This document shows, one piece after another, positions 21,484 through 31,459 of a DNA stretch of 64,000 nucleotides. Source of the stretch: Physcomitrium patens (lineage: Eukaryota; Streptophyta; Bryopsida; Funariales; Funariaceae); contig NC_037275.1 of assembly GCF_000002425.4 (NCBI RefSeq), forward strand, positions 14,845,889 through 14,909,888, written 5' to 3'. The stretch's first letter is position 1. The number at the start of each line of letters is the position of its first letter. Below the pieces are notes generated by a model. It was not told the DNA's origin and made no database searches. It was given only the letters and a program-made list of their open reading frames with translations. The position numbers and the translations under genes were made by a program.

Positions 21484-24400
21484 AGCAAGATTATGGAGGT
21501 ATAAAAGAGGAGGTACTCTCGCGAGATGAAGGTGCCTTTGATGCGAGTTTTATTGGTATATTGGAGAATGGAAATATTATGTATAAGAAAGTTGATGATT
21601 TTAAAAGAAAAGAAAGAAAAAGATTATATGATATTGAAGGAGAATTACGCAAGATAGGTACATTGCAAGATGATGAGAGGATTTTGGGTGTTTATGAAGA
21701 AAATGGATTAGAAGATTCATTGGAATTGATTACATCTATTGGGTTAGGGGATAATGGTAAGATTGTTGAGATTCACTCGAGAGAGGTTTATACCATGCTT
21801 GAATCTTTTCAAGCACTAGAAGTCACAGTAGAGACGAGATATAAAATGGCAGATAAGAAGGTAAAGCCTGTTGCCGGACCATTACCAGAAGATTCTAAAG
21901 AACAAATGGGAGAAGCATCAAAAGAAGCAAGTTTAAGAGATCCAATGAGTATTGGACATCAGTTTACTGAAGAGACTTTTGAAGAATTGAAGATTGGTTC
22001 TGATGGTTCTTTATTGCCGGAGGAAATTACTTGCTTCAAAAAGATGTTGGCTAAATAAGATAGATCGTTTGCCTTCGAATCTCATGAAATTGGGTGTGTG
22101 GATCCAAATATTATAACACCTATGGTTATCTTCACTGTACTGCATGTACCTTGGAATCTAAGACCAATTCCAGTACCGAGGGCACATTTACCTAAATTGG
22201 TGGAACTATTGAAAGAAAAGATAAAGATGAAAATATTAGAACCTTCATTTGTGCCGTATTCTAGTCGATGGTTTACGGTACCTAAGAAGAATGGGTCACT
22301 GCGGTTTATTCAAGATATGCAGCCGGTGAATGCTGTAACTGTCAGGAATGCAGGAATTGGAGCTATTGTGGATGAATTTGCTGAGGCATTTGCTGAAAGG
22401 GCGATCTATTCAATTGGTGACTTCTATTCAGGTTATGATCAATTTCAACTTGCCGAAGGAAGTAGAGATATGACAACAATGAGGACACCACTTGGATTGG
22501 TTAGAATGTGCACTCTTCCTCAAGGCGCGACCAACTCAGTTGCGCATATGATGAATGGGATGAATAAGGTATTGAGAGATTTTATTCCAAAAAAGACTAT
22601 GCCTTTTCTGGATGATGTTCCTATAAAAGGGTGCAAAGAAGGAGACAAGGATGAAACTTTAGATACGAGGGGGTGTCGCAGATATGTTGTTGATCATATA
22701 CAAGATTGTGAAAAGATTTTAACTCGGCTTGGAGAAGTTCATCTTACATTATCGGGTATGAAGTCCGTATTTGGAATACAAGAGGTTGTGATTGTTGGAC
22801 ATTTATGTGGATCTTACGGAAGAAAACCAGATCCGACTAAAGTTGATGTAATTGGAAGGATGAAAGAGGATTGTGAATCTTTAACAGAGGTTCGTAGGTT
22901 TTTGGGTGCATGTGTATTTTATCGAATTTGGATCCCTCATTTTGCTCACATAGCGGATCCATTATATGAACTGTTACGCAAGGGTTACCGATTTGAAAGG
23001 AAAGAAAGGCATATTCAGGCAATGCAAAGATTGAAGAAATTATTGATGTCACCTCCAATATTGAGGAAGGTTGATTATAAGTGCAATAGACCAGTGATTC
23101 TTACTGTAGACGCTAGTCCAATTGCCGTTGAATGGGATGTGGGTCAAGATGATTGGAATGGGAGTAGATTTGCAGTTCGATTTGGAGCTAAAGTTTTAAG
23201 TATTCGTCAGCGTGCATATTCGTAAGTCAAAAAAGAATTTTGGGGAGTCGTTTCGGCTATGAAAGCTGAAAAGGACTATTTGATTGGGGCAGTAGTAGTA
23301 ATTGAAACAGATTGCTTGCCATTGCTTGGAATGATTATTAACTGTTCAACGCCAGATATTGCAATGTTGAGATGGATTGCTTATATTAAGTCACTAAATC
23401 CAGAATTTAAGCATATCACTGGAAAGGACAATTTAGTAGCAGACATGCTATCTCGAGCAAGATACGAGAGGGAGGACGAAATGGTTGAAGACATTGATGA
23501 TGTCGGATTGAAATTCTATTCAATATCAAATCTCAACAGAGAAGACAAGCTATTTCTTGAAGAATCTTATGAAGGGGAATTATTGGATATTGGTCATTAT
23601 TTGAATACCTTGTCTGAGCAGGGGAATTGGTCTACAGAAAAATTCAAACAAATAAGAATAAAAGCATATGGATTTTTACATCGAGATGGTCTTCATCCTA
23701 CGTATCCTCTGGCTATTCATTTTAAATGGGTTGTTGATTTGGTTATTATGCCGGTTGGGTTATGGCAGATGAGATATTTGATTTTAGCTCGTGAAGATTT
23801 ATCAAATCAAGTAGAAGGATGAGCATTGAGGACAAAATCTACAGAGAGGATTTGTAGGTTTTTGCTTGAAGATGTCATTTGCCGTTACGGGTGCGTAGGA
23901 AAAATCACTGCAGATCCTGGAGAATTAAATGCACAAGAAGCTCGTAAGTTCTTTGAAAAATGTGGAGTTAAACTATCACTGACTACTGCTTATAATCCGG
24001 AAGGGAATGCAAAAAGCGAACGCGGTCACCCGCCGATGGTGAAAGCATTGGTTAAAGCTTGTAATGGGAAGGTTAAAGAGTGGCCACGGCTTTTGTCATT
24101 TGCATTATGGGCTGATCGAACAACACATAGTTCGGTGATAGGATATATGCCAGTAGAACTTATGACAGGTCAAAAACCAATTATGCCGATTGAAGAAAAG
24201 GTACTTACTTGGAGTATGCTACCATGGGAAGATGGATTGACAAGAGAAGAACTTCTGGCTATTAGGATTCGACAATTGGAGCAAAGAACGGAAGATGTCC
24301 AGATAGCATTGGAAAGGTTAAAAAGAGCAAGGTTACAAAACAAGGCGCGATTCGATAAGCAACATCGATTGAGACCAAAAGCAATCGAGGAAGGTGACTG

Positions 24401-24713
24401 GGTAATTGTTTATGACAATAGTCTGGATAATCAACATAGTACTTTGCGGAAATTTTCAAAACGTTGGTTTGGACCATATGTGGTAACAACTGTTCATGAT
24501 AATGCGACTTACCCATTACGGGAGTTAGATGGTACAAAATTGAAAATACCAATTGCAGGGAAGCGAGTAAAAATATTTAAACAAAGACACACGGAGATGA
24601 ATATGGAAGACCTTAATGAAGGTACAAAGATTCCACAGCAAGAAGATGAAAGTGATTTGGATAATGAAGGTGACGAAGACGAACTGGACAAAGACGTAGG
24701 GGATATATTCTGA
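21459..24713 (+). pseudogene. B1 pol: RT-RNase H-integrase, in -1 frame, three in-frame stops
   Basis: The pol frame is -1 relative to gag-protease and opens just after a TAA at 21456. It stays in one frame to TGA 24711, with stops at 22056, 23223 and 23820 (CAA/CGA type). RT: KNGSLRFIQDMQPVN, catalytic FLDDVPIKG near 22608. RNase H: TVDASP near 23106, SAMKAEKDYL, IETDCLPLLG. Integrase: FKWVVDLVIMP (first D), ITADPGELN (second D, near 23905) and the third acidic residue in KSERGH. The zinc-binding N-terminal domain expected between YGFLHRDG and LHPTYPLAIH is missing. The C-terminus is acidic and there is no chromodomain. Confidence 0.87.
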
Positions 24714-24775
24714 ATCAAACAGCAATTGGGTAAATTGGTGCATACCGGAGGATGCACAGGTTCAGAGGGGGTGGA
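24714..24775 (+). promoter_or_regulatory. B1 3' untranslated stretch with polypurine tract
   Basis: Sixty-two bases separate the pol stop from the 3' LTR and end in the purine-rich CAGAGGGGGTGGA directly before the LTR's TGTCG. B3's LTR is also preceded by GATGGTAGA, but that belongs to the flanking copia sequence. Confidence 0.65.
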
Positions 24776-26094
24776 TGTCGTGTTGTAACACGAGTATACA
24801 GTGAAAATAAAAAGAAAGGGCAATTTTATTAATATTCAGTTACCTCGTATATTGGGAGCATCGACCAACTCCAGTACAAATACTGAGTGGTCAGGTTCAG
24901 TCACTCCGTTACAGTCAGTCGGGGCATACTGAAATGCCCCATTCGATTCCAATAACGGGAGTCAGCAGGAAGAGAAGGACCAATTCACACGACGGGTTCG
25001 AGGAGCCAATTGGATCCAATTTCGATAATCCAATCCGGGTCCTCTTATCGAATATGAGACCTGAATTGGCCGGTCAACCCAATACAGTCTAATTACGGGA
25101 AATCCAGGTCTTACTACGGGTCTTAGCCAATCTGACGCGAGGACCAATTTGACCCAATTACGGGAACATCCAGGTTACTACGGGCATCTTTCCCAATATA
25201 GGACCTGAATTGGTCGGGCGACTCAATGTGGTCTCGATTACGGGGTTCGATTCTGTTTCAGGCTGTCCTGTTCTCTGTGCCGTTTCAGGGAACGTTGTTT
25301 TCGGTAAATGGATTTCTTAAAGATAAAAACGGAGGAGAAAGCTTGACGACGAGAGCCAATTTCGGATCCAAGCTTGAGGTGGGAGCCAATTCCGGATCTA
25401 AGACGGAAGATTGAAGAAATTCAGAGGATAAGGTTAGGGGGGTTTTTTTTTTCAGGGGAATCGGGGGGGGAGCGAGTTTTCAAGCTTTTGCAAGGTTACC
25501 AGTTCGGTTTTCATTGGAGGGTTTTGAAGATCAAGGAAATTAGAGAGAGGAGCTTCATCCTTCGGGTCGGGGAAGGAAAGACATAAAATTTGGATTTTTC
25601 TTCTTCATAGAGTTTTGGGAAGACTGAGGCAATCGCTGTTGAAGTCAGTGTTGTAATGGTGAATCGGGCTTTTTAAATGAAGTGGGTTTGAATACTCTTG
25701 ACTGTTTTTGTAAAATCGAGTTACGTCTGTGATTGAAGGATTAAAGGGATGTCTATAGGATTGAGTATGCGGAGTGAATGAAATTTATTGCGTTAATCTA
25801 ACAGGACAGTCAGTGGATACAAGATCGTAAGTACAAAGGGATATTGAAGATTAACAGTTTGGATTGTTCGGGGTTCTCTGTAACGTCTAGAGACCTATCG
25901 GCTGGCGCAAAAAAAAAAAAGACTTCGACAAGCAGTCGAAGAGCATCCATATAGATTTACGGTACATTGTTGCAGTCGTTTATATTCCAGCAGTCAAAAA
26001 CTGATAGACTGCTTGACTATCGGTGAATCTCCATACTACCTTCTACAGCCAGACGCCCGGCGCGTTCTCGAGCAGGAAAGCACGTAATACGATA
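24776..26094 (+). repeat. B1 3' LTR (~1319 bp)
   Basis: Near-identical to 17724-19039, with about twenty differences counted by eye, mostly transitions. It ends CGATA, after which A3 sequence (CTGACAGG) resumes. Confidence 0.93.
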
Positions 26095-26152
26095 CTGACA
26101 GGTCAGTAAACGAAGGTTCTTGAGTTGAATCCGTTGGTTGTTGGCTCTCCAT
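26095..26152 (-). pseudogene. A3 ORF3, N-terminal part (first 19 codons)
   Basis: ATG at 26152-26150 begins MESQQPTDSTQEPSFTDLS, then B1 interrupts codon 20. The ATG is at the same position in A6 (50942) and A1 (4812). The start lies 94 nt downstream of the pol stop, as in A2. Confidence 0.75.
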
Positions 26153-26246
26153 CTAATTAGCATCACAAATGCAAAGAAGTTACAAACAAGGATAAGAAAT
26201 TGAATGTTATCTTGCCTCTATCTTGTCTCTTTTATAAGAGAGATTT

Positions 26247-27293
26247 TCATCTTGGTTTCGATGGATGTCGTTGATGAAAAACTTTGACTTTAGCTGATGC
26301 ATTTGCTAGATTCCTGGATGGCTCCCATGTGCGTTCACTAATATCATATCCGTGCCAATGAACAAGATATTCCAGCTTATTTCGGCACCGCCTTGAGTCT
26401 AATATCTCTTCCATGTCAAATTCTTCATTATTATCTACTTCTATAGGAGGCGGTGGCATTTGTCTTCTTCCTTGTATATCCACTGTCTTATATGGTTCAA
26501 GAAGAGACACGTGGAATACAGGATGGATCTTCATTGACTCCGGTAGATGTAACCGATATGCAACTGGGTTGATCTGTTCAGAAACAGAAAAGGGGCAAAG
26601 CCTACGATAGTCCAACTTGTCACAAGGTCGAGTAGTCTTGATATTGCAACGAAGTAGCCATACCTTATCACCCACATTGAGTTGTGGTTGCTCCTTACGA
26701 TATAGATCTGCGTTTATCTTTTGTCGTTCTTGAGCTTCCTTAAATTGCGTCTTCATTATTGCATGTAACTCTGACAACCGATTTGCCATATCTTCTGCTG
26801 CAGGATTATCAACTTTTGAAAAATCAAAAGTATCAAGTCGTGGATGATAGCCATAATTGGCAAAGAAAGGTGTTTGTTGCGTAGAAGAATGTACCGTATT
26901 ATTATAAGCAAACTCTGCCAATGGCAGAAGGGTTGTCCAATCATCTTGTTGGTAGTTGATAGTACACCTTAAATATTGCTCCAAGACTTGGTTTACGCGC
27001 TCTGTTTGTCCATCACTTTGAGGATGGAAAGCCGAAGATAGCTTTATGTCCACTTTTAAAATCTTGAAAAGGGTCCTCCAAAATCTTGATACAAATTGAG
27101 TTCCCCTATCCAATATGATATCTTTAGGTAATCCATGATAGCGATAGATATTATCAATGAAAAGCTTAGCTATTTCTTCACCTGTGATAGATTTTGTACA
27201 TAGCACAAAATGTGCCATCTTGGTGAAACGATCTACTATCACAAATATAGAATCATAAGATCTTGAGCTTGGAAGATCTGTGATGAAATCCAT
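26247..27293 (-). pseudogene. A3 pol, integrase core and chromodomain
   Basis: An open frame of about 348 codons follows a CAG-to-TAG stop near 27333. The integrase catalytic triad is present: D in SMDFITDLP, D in ILDRGTQF and E in DGQTERVNQ. A GPF-like segment (RRLCPFSVSEQINP) and the RT-family HVSLLEPYK block follow. The C-terminal chromodomain (EEILDSRRCRNKLEYLVHW to ERTWEP) would read methylated histone tails to guide integration. It is shifted +/-1 relative to the RT frame by a one-base deletion near 27457, which also destroys the zinc-region reading. Confidence 0.85.
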
Positions 27294-28891
27294 AGAAATA
27301 GAAGACCATGGTTGTTCTGGTATAGGTAATGGCTAAAGAAGTCCGTAAGGTCGATGACGAGGAATTTTTGATCTTGAACAAATATCACATGATTGTACAA
27401 AGTCTTTGACTGACTTCCACATTTGTGGCCACCAAAAATCTCTTGATATGAGTTCAAAGTCTTATTATATCCAAAGTGCCCTGCTGCTGGAAAGTCATGA
27501 CGTGCTTGAAGAACACGTAAACGTGCTTCTTCTTCTGGAACATATAGGCGTCCTTCAAAATATAATAGATTATTCTTTAACTCGAACTTAGAAGGATCAT
27601 GAGACTTGGAAGAATTATTCTCGATATCATAAACAAGAGGGTCTGAGGACATACTGGAATGGATTTGCTTGAGAAAAGTTGAATCAACAGTCAATGTTGA
27701 TTTCATTGCTCGGAGATGAAATTGCTCTGGTTTCAAGAGGACCGTTCTTTGTTGCTCAAAAGCTGCATCTCCTTCTTTTGGTGTAAAATAAGAACGTCTA
27801 GATAGGGCATCGGACAAACCTTGTTGTTTTTCTGGCCGATAAGTGATAATGAACTCGAATCTTGACAAAGACATACTCCAACGAGCTTGACGACGATTCA
27901 ACACGCGTGCTGACATGAAATACTCGAGGTTCTTGTGATCTGTATACACAGTGACTAGACTAGAAGCGCCTTCTAGATAATGATGCCATTCTTGAAAGGA
28001 ATCCACGATCGCAAGAAGTTCTTTATCGTGGATCTCATAATTGATCTCAGCTGCTGAGAATTTTCTTGAATGAAAAGCTATCGGATGAAGTTTGTCATCT
28101 GTTCCCATTTGTGATAAAACTGCACCCAAGGCAAAATCTGATGCATCTGTTTCCATAAAAAATGCCTTGGAAAATTCAACACGATATAAGACTGGTGCAA
28201 AGACAAACGATGTCTTCAAGGCTTCAAATGCTGCTTCCGCTTCTTGATTCCATTGAAATTTATCTTTACTAGTCAAGCGTGTAAGTGGAGCTGCAACTCG
28301 TGAGAAATCTTTGATGAAGATCCGATAGTAATTGGCAAATCCCAAGAAACATTGGACATCTCTTACCGTCCTTAGAATCTTCCAATCCATGATTGTTTGG
28401 ACTTTCTTAGAATCCATCATGAGACCATCATTTGAAATGATGTATCCTAAAAAGTCAACTTGAGTAGTGTGAAATACACACTTTTTCATCTTGGCGTACA
28501 ATCCTGCATCTCTAAGTTTTTGTAATACTTGACGAACATGTATTTCATGTTCTTCGACGTTCTTAGAATAGATCAGGATATTGTCTAGATAGCAGACGAC
28601 AAAATTGTCTAAGAATTTATGAAATACATCATTCATGAGATGTTGAAAAGCAGCTAGTGCATTCGTGAGTCCAAAGGGCATGACATTATATTCGAAATGT
28701 CTATACCTGGTTCGAAACGTAGTCTTCCATTCATCTCCTTCTTTGATCCGTACTAGATTATATGCTCCTCTTAGATCTATTTTTGTATAGATCTTAGCTT
28801 GATTCAACTGGTCAAGGAGTCCTGATATCAAAGGTAATGGATACCTGTTCTTGATTGTGATCTTGTTGAGTCCTCGATAATCAACACACAT
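27239..28891 (-). pseudogene. A3 pol, RT (from motif 2), RNase H and integrase N-terminus
   Basis: This frame runs from CVDYRGLNK through RT and RNase H. The RT catalytic motif reads CYLDNILIYS (near 28580), so the second Asp of YLDD is Asn, which should abolish polymerase activity. RNase H keeps METDASDFALG, the Glu of HDKELL and YTDHKNL. Then come the tether and HFGYNKT of the integrase zinc region, after which a one-base deletion near 27457 throws the frame into nonsense. The start shown is not a real one: it lies just after the upstream frameshift. Confidence 0.85.
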
Positions 28892-29418
28892 TCGTAAAGA
28901 TCCATCTTTTTTTTTATGAATAGAATTGGAGCTCCTGCTGGAGATTTTGAATGGCGTATGAAATTCTTCGCTAAATTCTCGTCAATATATGTCTTGAGTT
29001 CAGCCATCTCATCTTGCGATAAACTGTAAATTGGTCCAAATGGTGGCTGAGTTCCTTCCTTGAGGTCGATTGAACAATCATATGGACGATGCTCAAGAAG
29101 AATATCTGCATTCTTTTTCTCAAAAACGTCTTGATACTCCTGATATTGACTTAGAATGCCACTTGAAGTCTTTACGTTTTCAGAAATAGGTGCAGCATAA
29201 ATAGCAAAAGTTGATCCTTCTTTTGCTGCGTGTATAAATGCTTTTGCACGACTTTTAACAAATTGTTCATCTAAAAAACATGTTGAGGCTCCCGAATCTA
29301 ATAAAGCAGAGGTTTTGTAATTCTTAGGTCCTAAATATAAGTCTATTATAAAACAAGGAGAGGGTTCTGAGGAGAGGATAGGACCTTCATTAGGAATTGT
29401 ACAAGGTTCCAGCTGCAC
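28828..29418 (-). pseudogene. A3 pol, protease (truncated) and RT N-terminus
   Basis: It begins six bases after the gag stop, at GTG where A2 has ATG. Protease: LLDSGASTCFLDEQF has an intact DSG site, but the next ~105 codons present in A2 (6327-6643) are deleted in frame, joining FVKSR to AKAFIHAAK. The RT fingers follow (GAPILFIKKK). Then one A is missing from an A run at about 28908-28916, and the frame is lost after ten or so wrong residues. Confidence 0.82.
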
Positions 29419-29423
29419 GGTCC

Positions 29424-30428
29424 TTATTGTAGCTGGACGAATCCGTTTTCCGACATGTTGTCTTCTTTGACCGTCGTACCCCTCATTTTATAGTTGCGTC
29501 GTTTCTTTGGACAATGTTGAGCAGTGTGCTTAGGTTCTCCGCAATATAAACATAATCCTTCTTGACGACAATGAATCTTTTCTTGCTCAGTTAGGGGTTT
29601 AAAACATACCGCGTCAATTTGCATGTCTTCTACTTCCGAATGTACGTTTGGCAAAGATGTTGATGTTGCCATTGAGTAATAACGTTGAGGTTCCCGTGAA
29701 TGATTCTCAGATCGAAATTCGAAAAGTCGATTATCACATTTTACCACAAAATCGATTGCTTGACTCAAAGTTTGAGGATCAGGTAAGTTGAGCATCAATT
29801 TCTTTACTTCGTATTGCAATCCATAAAGAAATTGACTAATGAATGCAGCATCATCCCACTTGATGTCAATTGCAAGTTGTCAAAATTGTGAAGCATACAC
29901 TGTTACTGAGCGATTTTCTTGTCACAGAATTCGGATCTTATTTGTTGCAACACGAGTTGCATCGTGTTCACCATACATAGATCGAAACTCTGCCAAAAAA
30001 GCTTCCATATTTTCCAATATTGGATTTCGTTGTTCAAGAAAAGACGAAAACCATGATAATGCAGAACTAGAAAGTAGAGTGCTAATAAACCTGACTTGTG
30101 ATCCTGGAGTTGGATAGCTTTGCGGTTGAAGTTCAATTGCCAATTGTACTTGATTGATGAACCCTCGAAACTTAGATCTCGTACCATCAAATTTCTCGGG
30201 TAAGGCAATTATTGGTTTTCTAGTGCTTACAGGGTGTTGTACAATTGGAGAAGGAACGTGATTTGTTGTAGATGTTGAAGCAGCTCCAATCATCTCTATA
30301 TCCCCACTTTCTGCTATTCTTGTTCTTTCATGTGTTGGTGAATTGAGTTGATGCATCGCAAGCATTAACTCCCTCATTTGCTCTTGCATTTGTGCCATTG
30401 CACTCTTCATTTCAACAAGCTCTGTCAT
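29424..30428 (-). pseudogene. A3 gag, two in-frame TGA stops
   Basis: ATG 30428-30426 (MTELVEMKS) to TAA 29424, 334 codons in a single frame. Two TGA stops lie near 29922 and 29880, both at CGA codons by comparison or context. The second TGA is shared with A2, so it was either inherited or hit twice. A capsid-like core (IALPEKFDGTRSKFRGFI) is followed by a CX2CX4HX4C zinc knuckle (CLYCGEPKHTAQHC) near 29550. An upstream in-frame Met at 30467 exists, but A2 supports 30428. Confidence 0.85.
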
Positions 30429-30626
30429 AATGACACTAAGAAGAAAAATTTGTTTGATACTGCTCAAGACAAAAGAAAAGAAAGACTTGATAACAAAGAA
30501 GATACTAAGAACAATATCAGTTTAGAAGTAAGTAATCCGCAAACTTCTAATACGCTTATGTCTTGTCAAGAGAAAGGGGTAATCTACTCTCACTCAAGAA
30601 AAACAAAGCTCTGATATTGTAAGTGT
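30429..30626 (-). other. A3 leader between primer site and gag
   Basis: About 200 nt of untranslated leader, expected to hold the packaging signal. A TATCAGAGC motif (sense) near 30607-30615 resembles the interior of the plant initiator-tRNA primer site. It lies about 24 nt from the LTR and lacks the TGG, so I do not call it a primer site. Confidence 0.6.
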
Positions 30627-30639
30627 ACTCTTGTCAATC
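30627..30639 (-). promoter_or_regulatory. A3 self-priming primer-binding site
   Basis: Sense GA then TTGACAAGAGT directly follows the 5' LTR. Its 11 nt are the exact reverse complement of ACTCTTGTCAA in the 3' LTR (16928-16938), the presumed RNA 5' end. The 5' LTR copy has one transition (30806-30816). This matches the arrangement known for Tf1/sushi elements. Confidence 0.7.
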
Positions 30640-31191
30640 TGTCAAGGACAAAGACTCGATGAGGGAAAATATACACAAAAAGGCTATCTCGATATAATAA
30701 GTCAAAATATAAACAAGTAGGTATATTAAAAGGAAACTGGAATGGCTATTGCCACAAGACAAGAAACTAAAGACTCTTGAACCTGGACTAGAAGCAAGAA
30801 AGGAGTTAACAAGAGTGAAGAAGCCTTCACTCTTGTCTCTATATATACTATCTAACTAGGGGCTACGTGGCGACATTCTATAGGACCTCCAATATGTGTT
30901 GACTTTGTAGGACACATGCCTTGACTTACAAGGCAAGTTTTTCTACGTGTGGGCCACATAGTTAGCTTGATCTTCAAGCTAACAACATGTGTGGCACATG
31001 GCCAACTTGTTGACCACGTTTCTAATCCAAAAAGTCAATTAAAGACACCTATGAAGTCAAAGCAGCATCTAGGAAGTTTCTAGGAAGCTTCTATATTAAA
31101 TATTATAGAATTAGCTTACTTTTATCTACTTTTACTTACTTCTACCTATTTCTATATGTAATTATTAGCTTACATGATTATGGCCGTGACA
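30640..31191 (-). repeat. A3 5' LTR (552 bp) with promoter
   Basis: TG...CA-bounded. TATATATA (sense) at 30847-30840 and the presumed transcript start at 30816, 31 nt downstream. Target duplication GCTTT follows at 31192. Confidence 0.93.
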
Positions 31192-31452
31192 GCTTTCATC
31201 CTTCCAGATAGGCTTCTTAGTAATTTGGATCTTCATCTTTGAGCTTCAATCTTCTTTTAAAACTTTATATTAAATATTTAAATTATATATAATTTAAATA
31301 TTATAATCAAAATAAACAAATCTCAAAATAGATTTTCTTACATCAACTTTCTTTAAATTAAGCTACTAATCACTTTAATAAATATTAAGACTTATAAATA
31401 TATTATATATTTTAATTATTTTTTATATATTATAAATAATTATAATACAATA
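31192..31452 (-). repeat. E1 5' LTR, 5' portion (right of A3)
   Basis: GCTTTCATCCTTCC resumes the E1 LTR where it broke at 16761 and matches E2 from ~37858 to 38149. It ends ATAATACAATA (E2: AGTACGACA). The two parts total about 1.25 kb, the E2 length. Confidence 0.75.
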
Positions 31453-31459
31453 ACTTTCT

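Larger units (their letters stand above)
17724..26094 (+). mobile_element. B1: near-complete Gyp-B Ty3/Gypsy element nested in A3
   Basis: 5' LTR 17724-19039 and 3' LTR 24776-26094 differ at roughly twenty positions by eye (~1.5%). Between them lie a primer site, a gag-protease frame, a pol frame (RT-RNase H-integrase) shifted by -1, and a polypurine tract. It lies in the opposite orientation to A3 and landed in codon 20 of A3's ORF3. The flanks CCGG and CTGA suggest a 4-bp duplication (ancestral CCGA) with one change on each side, not a clean 5-bp duplication. The coding frames carry only stops, no frameshift, but the integrase lacks its zinc-binding domain. Confidence 0.92.
16762..31191 (-). 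mobile_element. A3: near-complete Chromo-A chromovirus, interrupted by B1
   Basis: Both LTRs are 552 bp (16762-17313 and 30640-31191), start TGTCA and end TGACA, and differ at about six positions by eye, all transitions (~1.1%). Perfect 5-bp duplications GCTTT flank it. In sense (leftward) order: 5' LTR, self-priming site, leader, gag, pol with chromodomain, extra ORF (split by B1), polypurine tract, 3' LTR. Without B1 it is about 6.06 kb. It is the youngest Chromo-A copy but is disabled by stops, two frameshifts, a protease deletion and an RT active-site change. Confidence 0.92.

Noticed and set aside
30590..30626. TATCAGAGC near the A3 5' LTR as a classical initiator-tRNA primer site
   Set aside because: It lacks the leading TGG and lies about 24 nt from the LTR end. 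The 11-nt self-complementary site sits in the correct place.
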